From the NCBI GenBank assembly GCA_950295325.1, contig OX485805.1, positions 19,147,501 through 19,207,500 of the forward strand: a stretch of DNA of 60,000 bases, in the 5' to 3' direction. The stretch comes from Polytrichum commune (lineage: Eukaryota; Streptophyta; Polytrichopsida; Polytrichales; Polytrichaceae). Made by a program: the position numbers and the translations under genes. Below are positions 46,688 to 57,589 of the stretch, one piece after another (the first letter of the stretch is position 1; each line of letters opens with the position of its first letter). Below the pieces are notes generated by a model. It was not told the origin of the DNA and did no database searches. It saw nothing but the letters and a program-made list of their open reading frames with translations.

Positions 46688-49600
46688 ATGCCTTATGTCC
46701 CTCCACATCTGAGGGCGGGAGCCGCCCCAGCAGAAGCGTCAGCAGCCGCAGGAGGACGTGACGGAGGTAATATTCGAAGGGGAAATGTAGGAAGGGATGT
46801 TGGAGGAAGCAGGGACTATGGCGGCAGCTTCGGCGGGGCCAGGAGGTCGGAGCCGATGATGTCGTCCGGGAATGGTAGCTATGGTGGGAGGGAAACATCA
46901 TCAGGGACAAAAGATGCAAAGAAAGGAGGAGAATCGAGGGGTGTAGGGTTACCGGAAGTGGTATGGCCAGCGTGGCAGCCATCTGAGCGAGTGCGGAAAC
47001 TATCAACAGATCAGATTGCGGAGGTGAGGGCCAGACTGAATGTGGATGTGGAAATTACACCTGACACGGAACCCGCCCCAGCTCCCATTGAGTCATTCGA
47101 AGATATGTGTCTGCATTTGAGCATCATGAAGGATGTTATATTTCATAATTACACCACGCCTACCCCCATTCAGGCACAGGCACTTCCTGTGGCCCTGGCG
47201 GGAAGAGATTTGTTGGGATGTGCAGAGACTGGGTCTGGAAAGACTGCAGCATTCTCCCTTCCTATGATTCAACATTGTCTTTCGCAACCTCCTATTCGTC
47301 GAGGTGATGGACCTTTAGCTTTGGTGTTGGCACCCACCAGGGAACTTGCGCAACAGATTGAGAAAGAGGTGAAGGCGTTCAGCCGATCCGCAGAGAATTT
47401 TAAGACGTCCATTGTAGTGGGTGGAACAAATATCTATGAGCAGAGGTCGGAGCTTCGGGCCGGTGTTGAAATTGTAGTGGCAACCCCTGGTAGGTTTATT
47501 GATCATCTTCAGCAAGGTAACAGTTCTCTTTCTAGGGTTTCTTATGTTGTGCTGGATGAGGCCGATCGAATGCTGGACATGGGTTTTGAGCCTCAGATCA
47601 GAGAGGTGATGAGAAGCCTTCCGAAGAAGCATCAAACCCTACTTTTTAGTGCGACTATGCCTGAGGAGATAGAAGCTCTTGCTCAAGAGTATTTATGTGA
47701 TCCAATTCGCGTTAAAGTTGGGAGGGTGAGCAGCCCAACTGCTAATGTTACACAGACTCTGGAAAAAGTTACCGAGAAGGAAAAGATTGACAGCTTGTTG
47801 GCTTTATTAGTGGACGAACACTCCCAATCCCTTGATTCCAACCAACCACCCCCTCTGACCATTGTGTTTGTGGAACGCAAAGCACGGTGTGATGAAGTCA
47901 CAGATGCGTTGGTGGAGCAAGGACTTAAAGCAACTGCTCTCCACGGAGGAAGGAGCCAGAATGAGAGAGAAGCTGCACTTAGGGACTTCAGGAAAGGGAC
48001 TACCAATATTCTCGTGGCTACTGATGTGGCGTCACGAGGACTGGATGTTACAGGTAATATTTTGTTCACCATATCCATGTTCTTGGAGCAACATTGAATT
48101 TCTGGACAATGTGGGTGGGGGTTCCAGCCGAAAAGAACCCACCTTGAGAACTTTTGAAGAGTTAAATCTTTTGACCTGAGAGGTGCCATATTAAGGATTC
48201 ATTCTCCGCCCCCCATTCCCCCTATTGAATTGTGCTACTTGATACATGCGTTTTCTGCCTTCTTGCTTTTTGTTGTATCCCCCTTGTCTTGTTGTTTTCA
48301 ATATATTTTCTTGCTCTTTTGCCTGGCCAATATCTGGGGTTCTGCACCCATCTCATTTCAGGTAAAGGGGCATGTTGTCACACTTTTTCTGCGCCTAAGT
48401 CTTTTAGAGAGGAGCACAAGGAACCGTTGTACTTTGTGAGAAATCCTGGCTCCAGGTGTTATTCAAAATGTACAGAAGATTCTTGCAAAGGAGTTCCTAG
48501 TCTAGTTCTGTTTCACTATCTACAATGTAGGTCACAATAAAGTGAACCCAATGCAATGTTTTTGAAAAAGAAGATTCCTATATCACCTTCAATAGATAGG
48601 TACTGTCTTGTGTAGACTGGTTGCAGAGATTGTTTGGGTGCATCTCCTGCAATTTCCACAAGTGAGCAAAATATCAAATTTTGTTGCTTTCTTTCCTCTG
48701 TAGGAGGCTGCCCATATTAGGCATAAATTACAGCATAATATAGTGTATCATGTATTTTTGCTTATGCATGGGGGATTATAGCCCCCTTTTTCACAATTTT
48801 GTGTTCCTTATATTGGGAGGGTGTGTTGCTGCACCAAGTGTTGCCTACATGTACTGGGTAGTCTAGGCATGTCAGGTAACGTCTATACTATCCAGTACAT
48901 GTAGGCAAATCGTTTAAAGTGCGAGAGTGCAGTGTCTCTGTGCTGTGTATCTGTTTGTTGCAGGCTTCTAGTGAGTTTGTCCAGTTTCTGACTTGTTGAA
49001 CTATCCTGGTCATCGAAAGTGAATAGTAGCTGTGTGGTGCAGCGTTTGTATTAAAGTGATCTGTGTATGTTGTGCCAGATTTAAGGGGTGTTCTATAAGT
49101 GTTGATATACTTGAGAGCTTCTTCCAACTTGGGAGCTAGGTTCAACCTAGACTGATGCAACTTTCTCTTGGTTGACTTGGAACAAGTGTATGACTTTCTC
49201 TCTGATTTATGTAGAATTTTGATCTTTGGGATCAGCTGTCTGTTCCCATGTTCTAGGTGAATGCATTCACTCAGGCTTGTTTACCATTGGCCAGTTGCGA
49301 GGCCTACTGGACTTTTCAAGGTGAATCATTCACTGGGAAGGCATTGTAGTGTACTGACTTTGGCACTGATATAGCTTTCAGTTAATTGCACTTAAGGTGT
49401 TTTTTCTTGTATCTATATATAGTCATTAAACTGATAAGCTTTCTAATATAAGGCTGGACCAACTTGAAACAGGTGTGGCACATGTGATCAACCTGGACCT
49501 TCCGAAAACTATGGAGGATTATGTCCATCGGATAGGAAGAACAGGTCGTGCAGGAGCATCTGGAAGAGCAACTTCGTTTTACACAGAGCGAGATGTTTTT

Positions 49601-49855
49601 CTTGTTGCACAGATTCGGAGGGCAATAACTGAAGCTGAATCTGGGAACACTATGGCTTTTGCAACTGGAAAGGCTGCCAGGAGGAAGGAGAGGGAGCAAG
49701 CTGCTGCATTTAGAGAGGGGAGGCTGGCGCCTTTGGGCGTTGCTCAAATTGGTGCCACCACAGTTCGTGTAGATGACAAATATAAGCACATGCTTGCGTC
49801 ATCTGTAGATGTGAAGAAAGGTGAAGGGGCAGCTGATGATGCATGGGAGGACTGA
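46688..49855 (+). CDS. DEAD-box ATP-dependent RNA helicase, two exons, 582 aa
   Basis: Exon 1 is 46688-48053 and exon 2 is 49473-49855. The donor ACAG/GTAATA and acceptor GAAACAG/GTGTGG split the Gly codon of DVTGVAHV. All helicase signatures are present: Q-motif region with PTPIQAQ (158-164), motif I AETGSGKT (179-186), PTRELA (216-221), TPGR, DEAD (290-293), SAT (321-323), [10 protein letters not shown], and motif [10 protein letters not shown] (474-481) in exon 2. The N-terminus (about 1-90) is Gly/Arg/Ser-rich with RDYGG-type repeats and starts MPYVPPHLR, a motif shared with DDX3/Ded1 proteins. The C-terminus is ADDAWED. The enzyme should unwind or remodel RNA using ATP; the exact subfamily and substrate cannot be told. 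Reading through the intron would give a 469-residue protein lacking motif VI. Confidence 0.96.
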
Positions 49856-52030
49856 TGTACGGTAGGCCACCAGATTTTGCCTCCTTCCCACTGTTTGGCA
49901 TTGATTAGCAATGGATATCCAGGAAATTTTTGCCTCTTCCACCTCATCACCCAATCACCCAAAGCAAGTGGGTTGAAGGAGTATGGATTAACTCCCACTC
50001 TATTGGAGAAGCTCAAGCTTCAGAAAGCTTGTGTTCGCTGTCCTCAACTGCCATGGGACTGAAAGAAATCAAAACTGCAGCCCTGGGCAAGTGCAAATGA
50101 AAGAAACATCTGTCATGCGCTCTTCTATCAAGTGCGGTTGCCCTTTTATATCAGCGAATCTTTTGTTTGAAATTAAATCAAAGTCTTCTCAAATCTGTAT
50201 CAATGACCTTACAGCTTCATAACACGTTGCAAGTCATGGTATTTCAAGTTGTGGTTCTGTAGAGTACTGTGATTAACTAGTCTGTCACATTCTGTGATTG
50301 TGTCATTGAGATTGGGGATGGGAGGTTGTGGTCTCTACCTCTCATTGTGCAGTGCTGCAGAACTGTGGTCAGTATGTCTGCATTAAAAACACGTCATCAA
50401 GGTGCATATCATCAAGGTGCAGACAGTGCATCTCATGTCTGGTGTCCGGAATCAAAATCAATGATTCTCTGAACGTAAGACATCTGTTCTAGGGTTGTTG
50501 TTTCTGAATTTTGTGCCATATCTCTGACATGACGTTCTTGATTCCAGTGAGTGAGTTCTACCCCAAGTATGAAGCCATTCAGGTCAGATTTGTTCTCTTA
50601 TGTAGCTCATTGACTTTTTGTGCTGCAATCCATTCATCTTCAGTTGTGATTGCATCCTCAAGATTGGTGGGAATCCTTGTGGATGCAGAAACACTACTGG
50701 TTTTAACTTTCCTTTTCAAACTTGTGACTAGATGTGAGTATATGACCTGGCCTTTGACTCATAGCTCACTGATTATGGGGAGCCAAGTACATCCTATAAT
50801 TGGCAAGTGGTCTGCAACCTTCTGGAATTATTTGAGAACTTAGTCCAGTGAGATTCATTGGCCTGCCTCAATTCCTGTACTTTAATGTGTAAGATGTGTT
50901 CTGATTGTTCGTAGGATATCTGACTGCCTATTCCAAGTCTCGGTTGGTGTTAGAGGACAACAGTTCTGTAATCTCTAGTCACTCCAGTGCACCTTTTGCC
51001 AGAATTTGTGATGGATGTCATGAAGGGCAGCGTACAACCTCAAGAATAATGTGATTGTCATACTCAAGTTGTTGCACAGAGCTTTCCCTGCAACGTGATG
51101 ATGCAGGTTACAAAAGCTCCGTGTCCTGTACCCTCAACTTCGTTAATACTAACGTGTACCTGTCTACAGTTCCAACATCAAAATTGTGTAATATTACATA
51201 TTGTATACTTCAGTTTCTCTTCTCTCCTGATTGTAATTTTGATGTTGAACATTCAGAAGAGAGCAGGAGAAACAGAAGTATACAGTACTATCTTGAGGTC
51301 ATGGTACTGTGGATGCTGGATTTTGTTGCAACTGTTTCTGGACATTCTATCTAGTTGCCTTTCCACTCCATGGAGGAACAAGTAAGTTCTCATTTCACCT
51401 CCAAATGGATTTCTTGCAAGACAGCACAGCCGAAATCATGATAATTGAACCCTTTAAGTTGGTTCCAATGTGGGACCAAGTTACCCATTATTGTGCATTC
51501 ATCTTTTGTGCCATTTGCATTGTCAGCCTTTCCAACACCATCTTGATGTACTACTAGTTTCACAAGCAACCAATTCTGATTTTTATATTTGTGGAGGCTG
51601 GAAATGTTCTGTAAGGAATTGTTCAGGTAGGTGCATTATGCAAGAACGAAACGAAATGAACAAAATTGAAACCCTGGCTTCATATCTTCCGACTATAAGA
51701 GAAGGCAACATATGATAGAAGCTCCAAGCATGCAATGGACTTGCCCTGTCAACTGGGATTGCACTTTAAGTTATCAACGCAAATTAGCTTTCTATAAAAC
51801 TGCAAAAGTATGTCCACGAAAGTGTATTTGAAAGATGAGTAACACCAGATGGTGATAGAAAGATGGCCTCCTCTTGTACAATATATAAGGTGCAAATGTT
51901 TGCATCATAAAAACGGCTGTCTACTTGATAAACCTCGAGCTCCATGTGACGAGCTGCTTTAGGGCTTTAGGCCCACATGATGCTTTTGATTGATTTTGAC
52001 GTTCTCCGATACAATTTATTAGGTGCAAAC
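49856..52030 (+). other. 3' flank of the helicase gene
   Basis: About 2 kb without recognisable genes or repeats. The first few hundred bases are presumably the untranslated end. Open frames of up to 110 codons have no family resemblance. Confidence 0.3.
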
Positions 52031-52038
52031 AAATGCAT

Positions 52039-52548
52039 AGAGTTTACACTAGGATCGAAGACCAAAGAAACTTCAAAATCAAGCGATCTACATTGGACAA
52101 GAGCAAAAAAGGGGACCCAAGGAATTTACACTAGGGACTGGGGTCAGGGTCCAAGGTTTGAAAAAAATGAAGTGGTGCTAATGTGGCACTTACTTGCCAA
52201 AGCTTTATCCCCATTCAAGAATATACTATGACATTGATTATCTCATTCAGTGTGTGTTCCTATTTGGAATTACACGATGCAACATCTCCTCACTTAGGAG
52301 TTCAACTTTTACTCATAAAAGTTCACTAGGTTGTTTGGATGTTATACAACATGAATGACTTTGCTCAGTAAAACATTACAGTCTCATTAAATAGTTATAG
52401 CATTGTGTAACTTTAACTAGTAACACACACGAAGTGGGATAATCAATGTAGTGTGTGATACCAATCCTGAGTCCCAAGATAAAGTCCAGTATGGGGTGCT
52501 TGTGTTTTGGACCTCAAGTTTCTCGGACCTGGACCCTGATGTAAACCT
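52039..52548. mobile_element. Inverted-repeat element with GTTTACA ... CCAAGACC ends, copy 1
   Basis: The left end has GTTTACACTAGGATCGAAG followed by ACCAAAGAAACTTCAAAATC. The right end carries the inverted form (CCTCAAGTTTCTCGGACC, then GGACCCTGATGTAAACC). No open frame. Boundaries are accurate to a few bases only and no target duplication was settled. Confidence 0.6.
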
Positions 52549-53117
52549 ACCACCCTAAGGTGAGTGGACCATATGTGGTGAGCCTTTTTGATCGGGTGCT
52601 TGTATTTGAATGGTATGTGGCAAGGCCTGTTAGTTCAAAACGGACGACATAAAAGCATGTATGAGGATGAGATTAGACTATATATATGCTTAGAATATAT
52701 AAACACCACTTTCTGTACCTAAGTAAAATACAATTGGGAGGCCCTATGCGATCGTTTAAAGAGGAGTTTAGGGAATTTAACCGTGGACTTTTATAACTTG
52801 TGTATATGGACATCTTAATGATTTGCAATTGCTAACAGGATGAGGCGATTCCCGAGCCTAAAGTGAGTGGCCAGAAATGCATGGAGCTTGGGAAGCATTC
52901 TAATCACAAGACAACCCGGAAGACTAACATATGATATCTTGACGAGACTACAACTAGGGGGGCTCCTTGGAAGTCGTGACCCTCACCGTAGCTAGATGCC
53001 TATTGAATTGCCGACCCAAATAATCCACGTTTTTTGAAGTTTGGTCACTCAGGTGTATGGCCCTTATTGTGAAAACTTTATGGAACTTTTCTTGAGTGAC
53101 ACTCACGTTGAATAAGT

Positions 53118-53500
53118 TACAAAATACGCCCCCGGCTAGATCACATCTTCATTTGGTTGGGCCCCGTTCTGCCCCTCCCACGCCTCCTCATTCGCTGCCC
53201 AGTTTTCCTGCTCGCATCTGCGTGGGAACAAAACTCCTCATTGGGAACCAATGTGACAATACTCGATCAGAATTACATGTATTCAAGTTGACATTGTTGT
53301 CATTATTCCCAAGTTAATTGATGGAGTTCCTTCACATGCCAAAGGAGTTTAATGGCTTAAGTGACCGGGTATTATCATATTGGTTCCCAACGAGGAAGAG
53401 TCCCCACGTAGGTGTGGGCATGAAGGCTGGGTAGTAAACGAGACGTGGGAAGGGCGGGGCCCAGCCGAATGATTATGTGATCTAGCTAGCCTGTGGCCAA
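53118..53500. repeat. Long imperfect inverted repeat, arms of about 140 bp
   Basis: The left arm (GGCTAGATCACATCTTCATT, GGGCCCCGTTCTGCCCCTCC, GGGAACCAATGTGACAATAC) is mirrored by the right arm (GTATTATCATATTGGTTCCC, GGAAGGGCGGGGCCCAGCCG, TTATGTGATCTAGCTAGCC). The central spacer is about 100 bp. Transcripts could fold back. No protein is credible. Confidence 0.75.
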
Positions 53501-53529
53501 AAATATTGTCATCCCAACTTACTTTGAGT

Positions 53530-54133
53530 TCATCCAAATGTCAATTTTTCACACAAAGTTGGGTGTAGTTTGCATCCTAACATTTATGTAACTTAATGTT
53601 ATCACGAATGATGGAAATTTGGATGAAATATCACTTAGTGAATGACAATAATCGTAACATTGTAATACTATAATACCTGAATATTTTTACAAAAATGAGA
53701 AATAATGATAGGTTTACAACTACACTAAATATGTAGATTAGTGTTAGATGTAGATTAGTGTTAGATGAAGATTAGTGTTAGATGCAATAGTTACCTAAAA
53801 CACTAATTTTCAACTGATATTACAATTAGTGTTTGAATAGGGTTTGAACAAATTATACCTTTCACGAAGTTCTCATATTCTTCTTCCTTCAATTCTTCAT
53901 TCCAAGATTTACAAAATATCATCTAACACTAAATGCGCTCATGTAAATATTTGAAGTTACTACTTGGTACAAATAGTGTTAGAGTTGACATTTAGTGTTC
54001 TAACACTAAAAAGACAATTTACATTTAGCGTTTTCGTCGACTATTAGTGTTTCCAACACTAATCTACCTATTTAGTGTAGTATTGAGCAACACAGTTAGC
54101 ATTGGTGGCACTGAATACAATATGTAGTGTACC
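53530..54133 (+). mobile_element. TA-type inverted-repeat element, copy 3, expanded or with nested insert
   Basis: The inner block GGATGAAATATCACTTAGTG (near 53616) and the right end TTGAGCAACACAG to ATGTAGTGTA (about 54085-54133) match the family. Between them lies extra sequence bounded by CACTAAATATGTAGATTAG and its near reverse complement, with TA outside each end. The left boundary is not clear. Confidence 0.6.
53723..54077. mobile_element. Nested CACTAAAT-ended element rich in TTAGTGTT motifs (355 bp)
   Basis: The left end CACTAAATATGTAGATTAG is matched at the right by the reverse complement of CACTAAATAGGTAGATTAG, with TA immediately outside both. The interior is crowded with TTAGTGTT or AACACTAA in both directions, including three near-tandem copies spaced about 18 bp at the left end. 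It could be a nested element or an internal expansion of the host element. Confidence 0.55.
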
Positions 54134-54392
54134 CACTTTAAAGCTCTAGGTAGTGGGGTGAGCCACTTAAATAGCATCACGAGCACAAAAAGCCATTCAT
54201 GATGGTTTTGGGGAGGGTGGGGCCACATACTTGCTAAGAATGTTTGTATTGGAATGGTGTGTATACTTTAAGCACAATTACAAATTTGTACCTTGCATGT
54301 GTGTTTTATATGTCTTTTTGATTTCCTCATTTGTAACTTTCAAATTTAGGTGTTCAATTAACAAGAGTGACTCCCCCCCCCCAACACGTGTC

Positions 54393-54853
54393 TCAGGGTT
54401 GGTTCACATTAAAGTCAAAGACCAAGGAAACTTCAAAATTTAAGCAATCCTTTTGTGAACGAAGGAGTTTACACTATGTTCCAAGTTTAAGGTATGAAAA
54501 GAAATGAAGTGATGCTAACATGACATCACTTTGTCGTCAAATCTTGGCGATTTCCACACCAAAAATTAAGGATGGATTTGCATTAGGGTCCGGGTCCAAG
54601 AATCTTGGGGTTCAAAACACCCCTGTAACGGACCTTACTCTTTGACTCAAGATGAGATCCAACCTTAAGATTGATTTGTCAAATTAAAAGGACTAAGAAG
54701 AATTGAGATCAATAAGAAATAACTTGATCATTAGCGCAACGTTAGCGCCACTTCAATTTCTCATATTTTGGACATAGACCACGCCATAGCCTCCTTGGGT
54801 CCAAATTTTGAAGTTTCTTGGGTCTTGGACCCCTAATGAGAACCTGCCCATAG
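54393..54853. mobile_element. Inverted-repeat element with GTTTACA ... CCAAGACC ends, copy 2
   Basis: The left end reads GGTTGGTTCACATTAAAGTC, then ACCAAGGAAACTTCAAAATT. The right end reads AATTTTGAAGTTTCTTGGGT, then CTTGGACCCCTAATGAGAAC. Related fragments occur at about 39110-39230 and 59312-59440. Confidence 0.6.
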
Positions 54854-55385
54854 TGGGAAGGATGGACTTATCACATACGAGCATACCTCTTATCCATCCA
54901 ACTTGAAAGCTTAGCCCCCTATAGACTTGTGGTTGATTCCTTTCAAATGACTTGGACTAGAGCAGTCATTTCAAATTTTTTGAAACTAAATCCGATTCAA
55001 ATCTCCTAGAAATACTAACATATGGGATGCACATCATTTTAGGGATTTATGTTGGATGAATGAGAGGTACACTCGTATCCTATAATTCCCTCTCTCCCCC
55101 CCCTTAAGATAGATGCGCCTAATTCGGTTTTTGGTATTAAACAAACACCTACATTCGAGTGATGTATGGTTGGGTATGAATCTAAGAATGGACGTCAAAT
55201 TGTTATTGGGCACGATTGGTACAAATAGAAGAGTAGAGTATTGCAATAAAATGTCAGAGGGTTCTTCAAGAGGTTTCAAATATCATACCTTTCCCTAATA
55301 CAATAAAAATAAACACTAAATCGCCAAGGACTACAATTTGTGGATAAGAAGAAGAAACCTCTCCTTTTGGATAATCACAAACAAA

Positions 55386-55859
55386 TGGGCAAAAGAACAT
55401 AAGGAAATAGGATTGGACAATGAAGCAATGGAAACATGGGGAGTTGACCAAAATCGAAGGAAAAATGAATAGCGAGCATTATCAGAACATGTTATAGGAC
55501 AACATGAGTATGTCAGTGAAGTTTGGTAAAAAATAATAGAGGAATGGGTATTCTAACATGATAACAACCCAAAGCATACCAACAAGTCAACAATCAAATA
55601 GTTTAATGATCATGGAATCACGATATTGCCATGGGATTCACAATCCCCCGACATGAATCTTGTCGAACACCTTTGGAACAAAGTGGACCGGTGACTCCAA
55701 CTCCATAATGACCACCCCACTAGCAAGGATGACCTTTGGAAGAAGCTACAAGAGGAATGGAACAACATCGGGGTGGAAGTTGTACATAAGCTGGTGAAAT
55801 CAATGCCCAATAGAGTGCATGCATTGTTGAAGGCAAAAGGAGGATACACCAAATACTAG
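55386..55859 (+). pseudogene. Decayed Tc1-type (Tc1/mariner) transposase, C-terminal half
   Basis: One plus-strand frame from 55386 to the stop at 55857 reads WAKEHKE, then HDNNPKHTNKSTIK, GITILPWDSQSPDMNLVEHLW and a C-terminus ending KAKGGYTKY. These match the second catalytic Asp block (HDNDPKH type) and the third acidic block (SPDxNxxEHLW) of Tc1 transposases. The frame is broken by stops near 55473, 55530, 55554, 55599 and 55692. Three sit where the family expects Gln, Trp and Arg, consistent with C-to-T (or G-to-A) decay. The first catalytic Asp region is missing or unrecognisable, so an internal deletion is likely. Confidence 0.85.
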
Positions 55860-56340
55860 CCAAGTAGCATGGCATCGATACAAAATTTACAACAAATGAA
55901 CTTCATTTTTCCGTATGTTTTGCAATGTTACCAATGTAATCTAATAGGGTTCATGTGTCCTACACATAATAATGTCGAAAGGGCCAAAAGTAATGTAACA
56001 CCCCAAATTCACGTTTTTACCATTTATTGATGGCATGTGAGTCCAATCACCAGGAGACTAGCTACACATTTCATATCCTCCAAGAAGTAGGTGTAGAGAG
56101 AAAAATATCCACATAATAACACACGTCTATGTTTAAAGCTAGTTTAGAGTACGGTGAAGAAGCGCATCGTTCAAAGATTTTAGGGAAATGGACCAATTCG
56201 ATTGACTACAATATGGGTTCTTCACTGGCCGGGGTTTACACTACAGCCAAGACTTCTCCCGTGGAGAACTTCAAGCATGGATGAAAAACTGACATGGCTG
56301 CCAACATGGCAACTTTATTTCTTTCTTTTCTTTAGCTAGG

Positions 56341-56414
56341 GGAGTTCTCCGGAGGTCAAGTTTATTGGGCAATCTCAAACCCTCAGACAAGAAACTTGAC
56401 CTCCGGAGAACTCC
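56341..56414. repeat. Perfect 23-bp hairpin with 28-nt loop
   Basis: GGAGTTCTCCGGAGGTCAAG plus TTT at 56341-56363 is perfectly matched by its reverse complement at 56392-56414. Flanking sequence pairs imperfectly over roughly 45 bp more on each side (CCAACATGGCAACTTTATTT against the mirrored AATAAAATAAG and CAACATGGGAAAAC). It could be the core of a small foldback element or a small-RNA hairpin. Confidence 0.75.
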
Positions 56415-56789
56415 AACTCGAGTTGTTTCTTATTTTATTGTTTTCCCATGTTGTCTGCCACAGTGCCAACCATTGCCTCAAATTACCTTGTCTTGAGCTG
56501 AAATTCTTGACCGACCAATGCACTTCTTCATTGGTGCCTAAAATAAGCCCTTAGCGTCCAACATGCGGAGAAAGAAACACCATGTGGACAAGTCAATGAA
56601 CCGTTGGTAGGGGGAAAGTGGGCCAACACCCCACCCCTTTTGTAGAGTGGTGGTGGGTGTCCTTGTTCACTCCACAGCTTTCTTCAGCGTGAGAGTCACC
56701 TCCCACCATCCACCTCATGACAAGTCACACACACAAAGAATATATATATATAGCAAAGGCCATCCCTCTCATCCCCAGCCTTGTTTTTT

Positions 56790-56850
56790 TAATAAATAAA
56801 TAAATAAATAAATAATATTAATCTATTAATCTATTAATTAATTATATAAT
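56790..56850. repeat. (AAAT)n and TTAAT-rich tract
   Basis: AAATAAATAAATAAATAAAT is followed by repeated CTATTAAT and TTAATTAATTATATAAT; only A/T-rich simple sequence is visible. Confidence 0.85.
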
Positions 56851-56984
56851 TATTACGTCAATCCCGAGTTAAATTTTGCCGTCAACGGCTACGGTGTTCA
56901 CACAAGACTTCCCTAATGTTGACGGTGCTAAATCCACCACCGTTGTCCGACAATAGAAAAGAAAGAAAAAGAAAAAGAAAAATT

Positions 56985-57062
56985 AATGCCCGTATCTTTA
57001 TACCGGCGTGAATGTGAGTCTGTTAGCCTTGTATTGATCACGGTGTACCGTGATGCAATATA
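56985..57062 (-). repeat. Conserved 80-bp dispersed element, copy 3 (inverted)
   Basis: Read on the minus strand: CATCACGGTACACCGTGATC, AAGGCTAACAGACTCACATT, GCCGGTATAAAGATACGGGC, then a T-rich tail. It is closest to copy 1. Confidence 0.6.
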
Positions 57063-57589
57063 AGGTGATTTGCCTCCGTGGGGAGGTGGGCTCTAGTGTA
57101 ATATTAAGTATATCTAACCTTTCTAAGGTGGGGAGATGGGTGTTTGTTTGTTATCTAGTTTCCTTTTATTTAAAACCAGGTATGTGAGGTATTTGATGAC
57201 GTTTTGGTGAATATGTTTCATAAGGAGTTTGATGCTGGACTAAGGGATTTTTAGTTGGGTTAGTTTTTCAATGGAGTGTTCGTTGTCCGACAATACTGGC
57301 ATGCAAGTTCACATTATAACCTTATGATTTGGGATGTGTGGATGGCTCGAAATTTGTGAACAATTGTAGCTTCACTAAGTTTCCATTTGTTTGGTTCGAT
57401 CTATCATAAGAGGGTGTTGGTTTATTTTACTTCAAAATTCAGGGATTAGGTAACATACATGGATCAAATAGTTGGATTCTTTTTGGTAGTGATTGACAGG
57501 GGAATTCAATGCATCAGAAAATGACTCGTTTGAATTCAGCATGCAAAAGTGACAAGGGCTTAAATGGATTATTGGTGGACATCTATAAT

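Noticed and set aside
53723-54077. CACTA (En/Spm) transposon because of the CACTA...TAGTG ends
   Set aside because: The flanking trinucleotides differ (CTA and TAG) while TA is shared on both sides, and the ends match a TA-type family, so Tc1/mariner-type mobilisation is the better reading.
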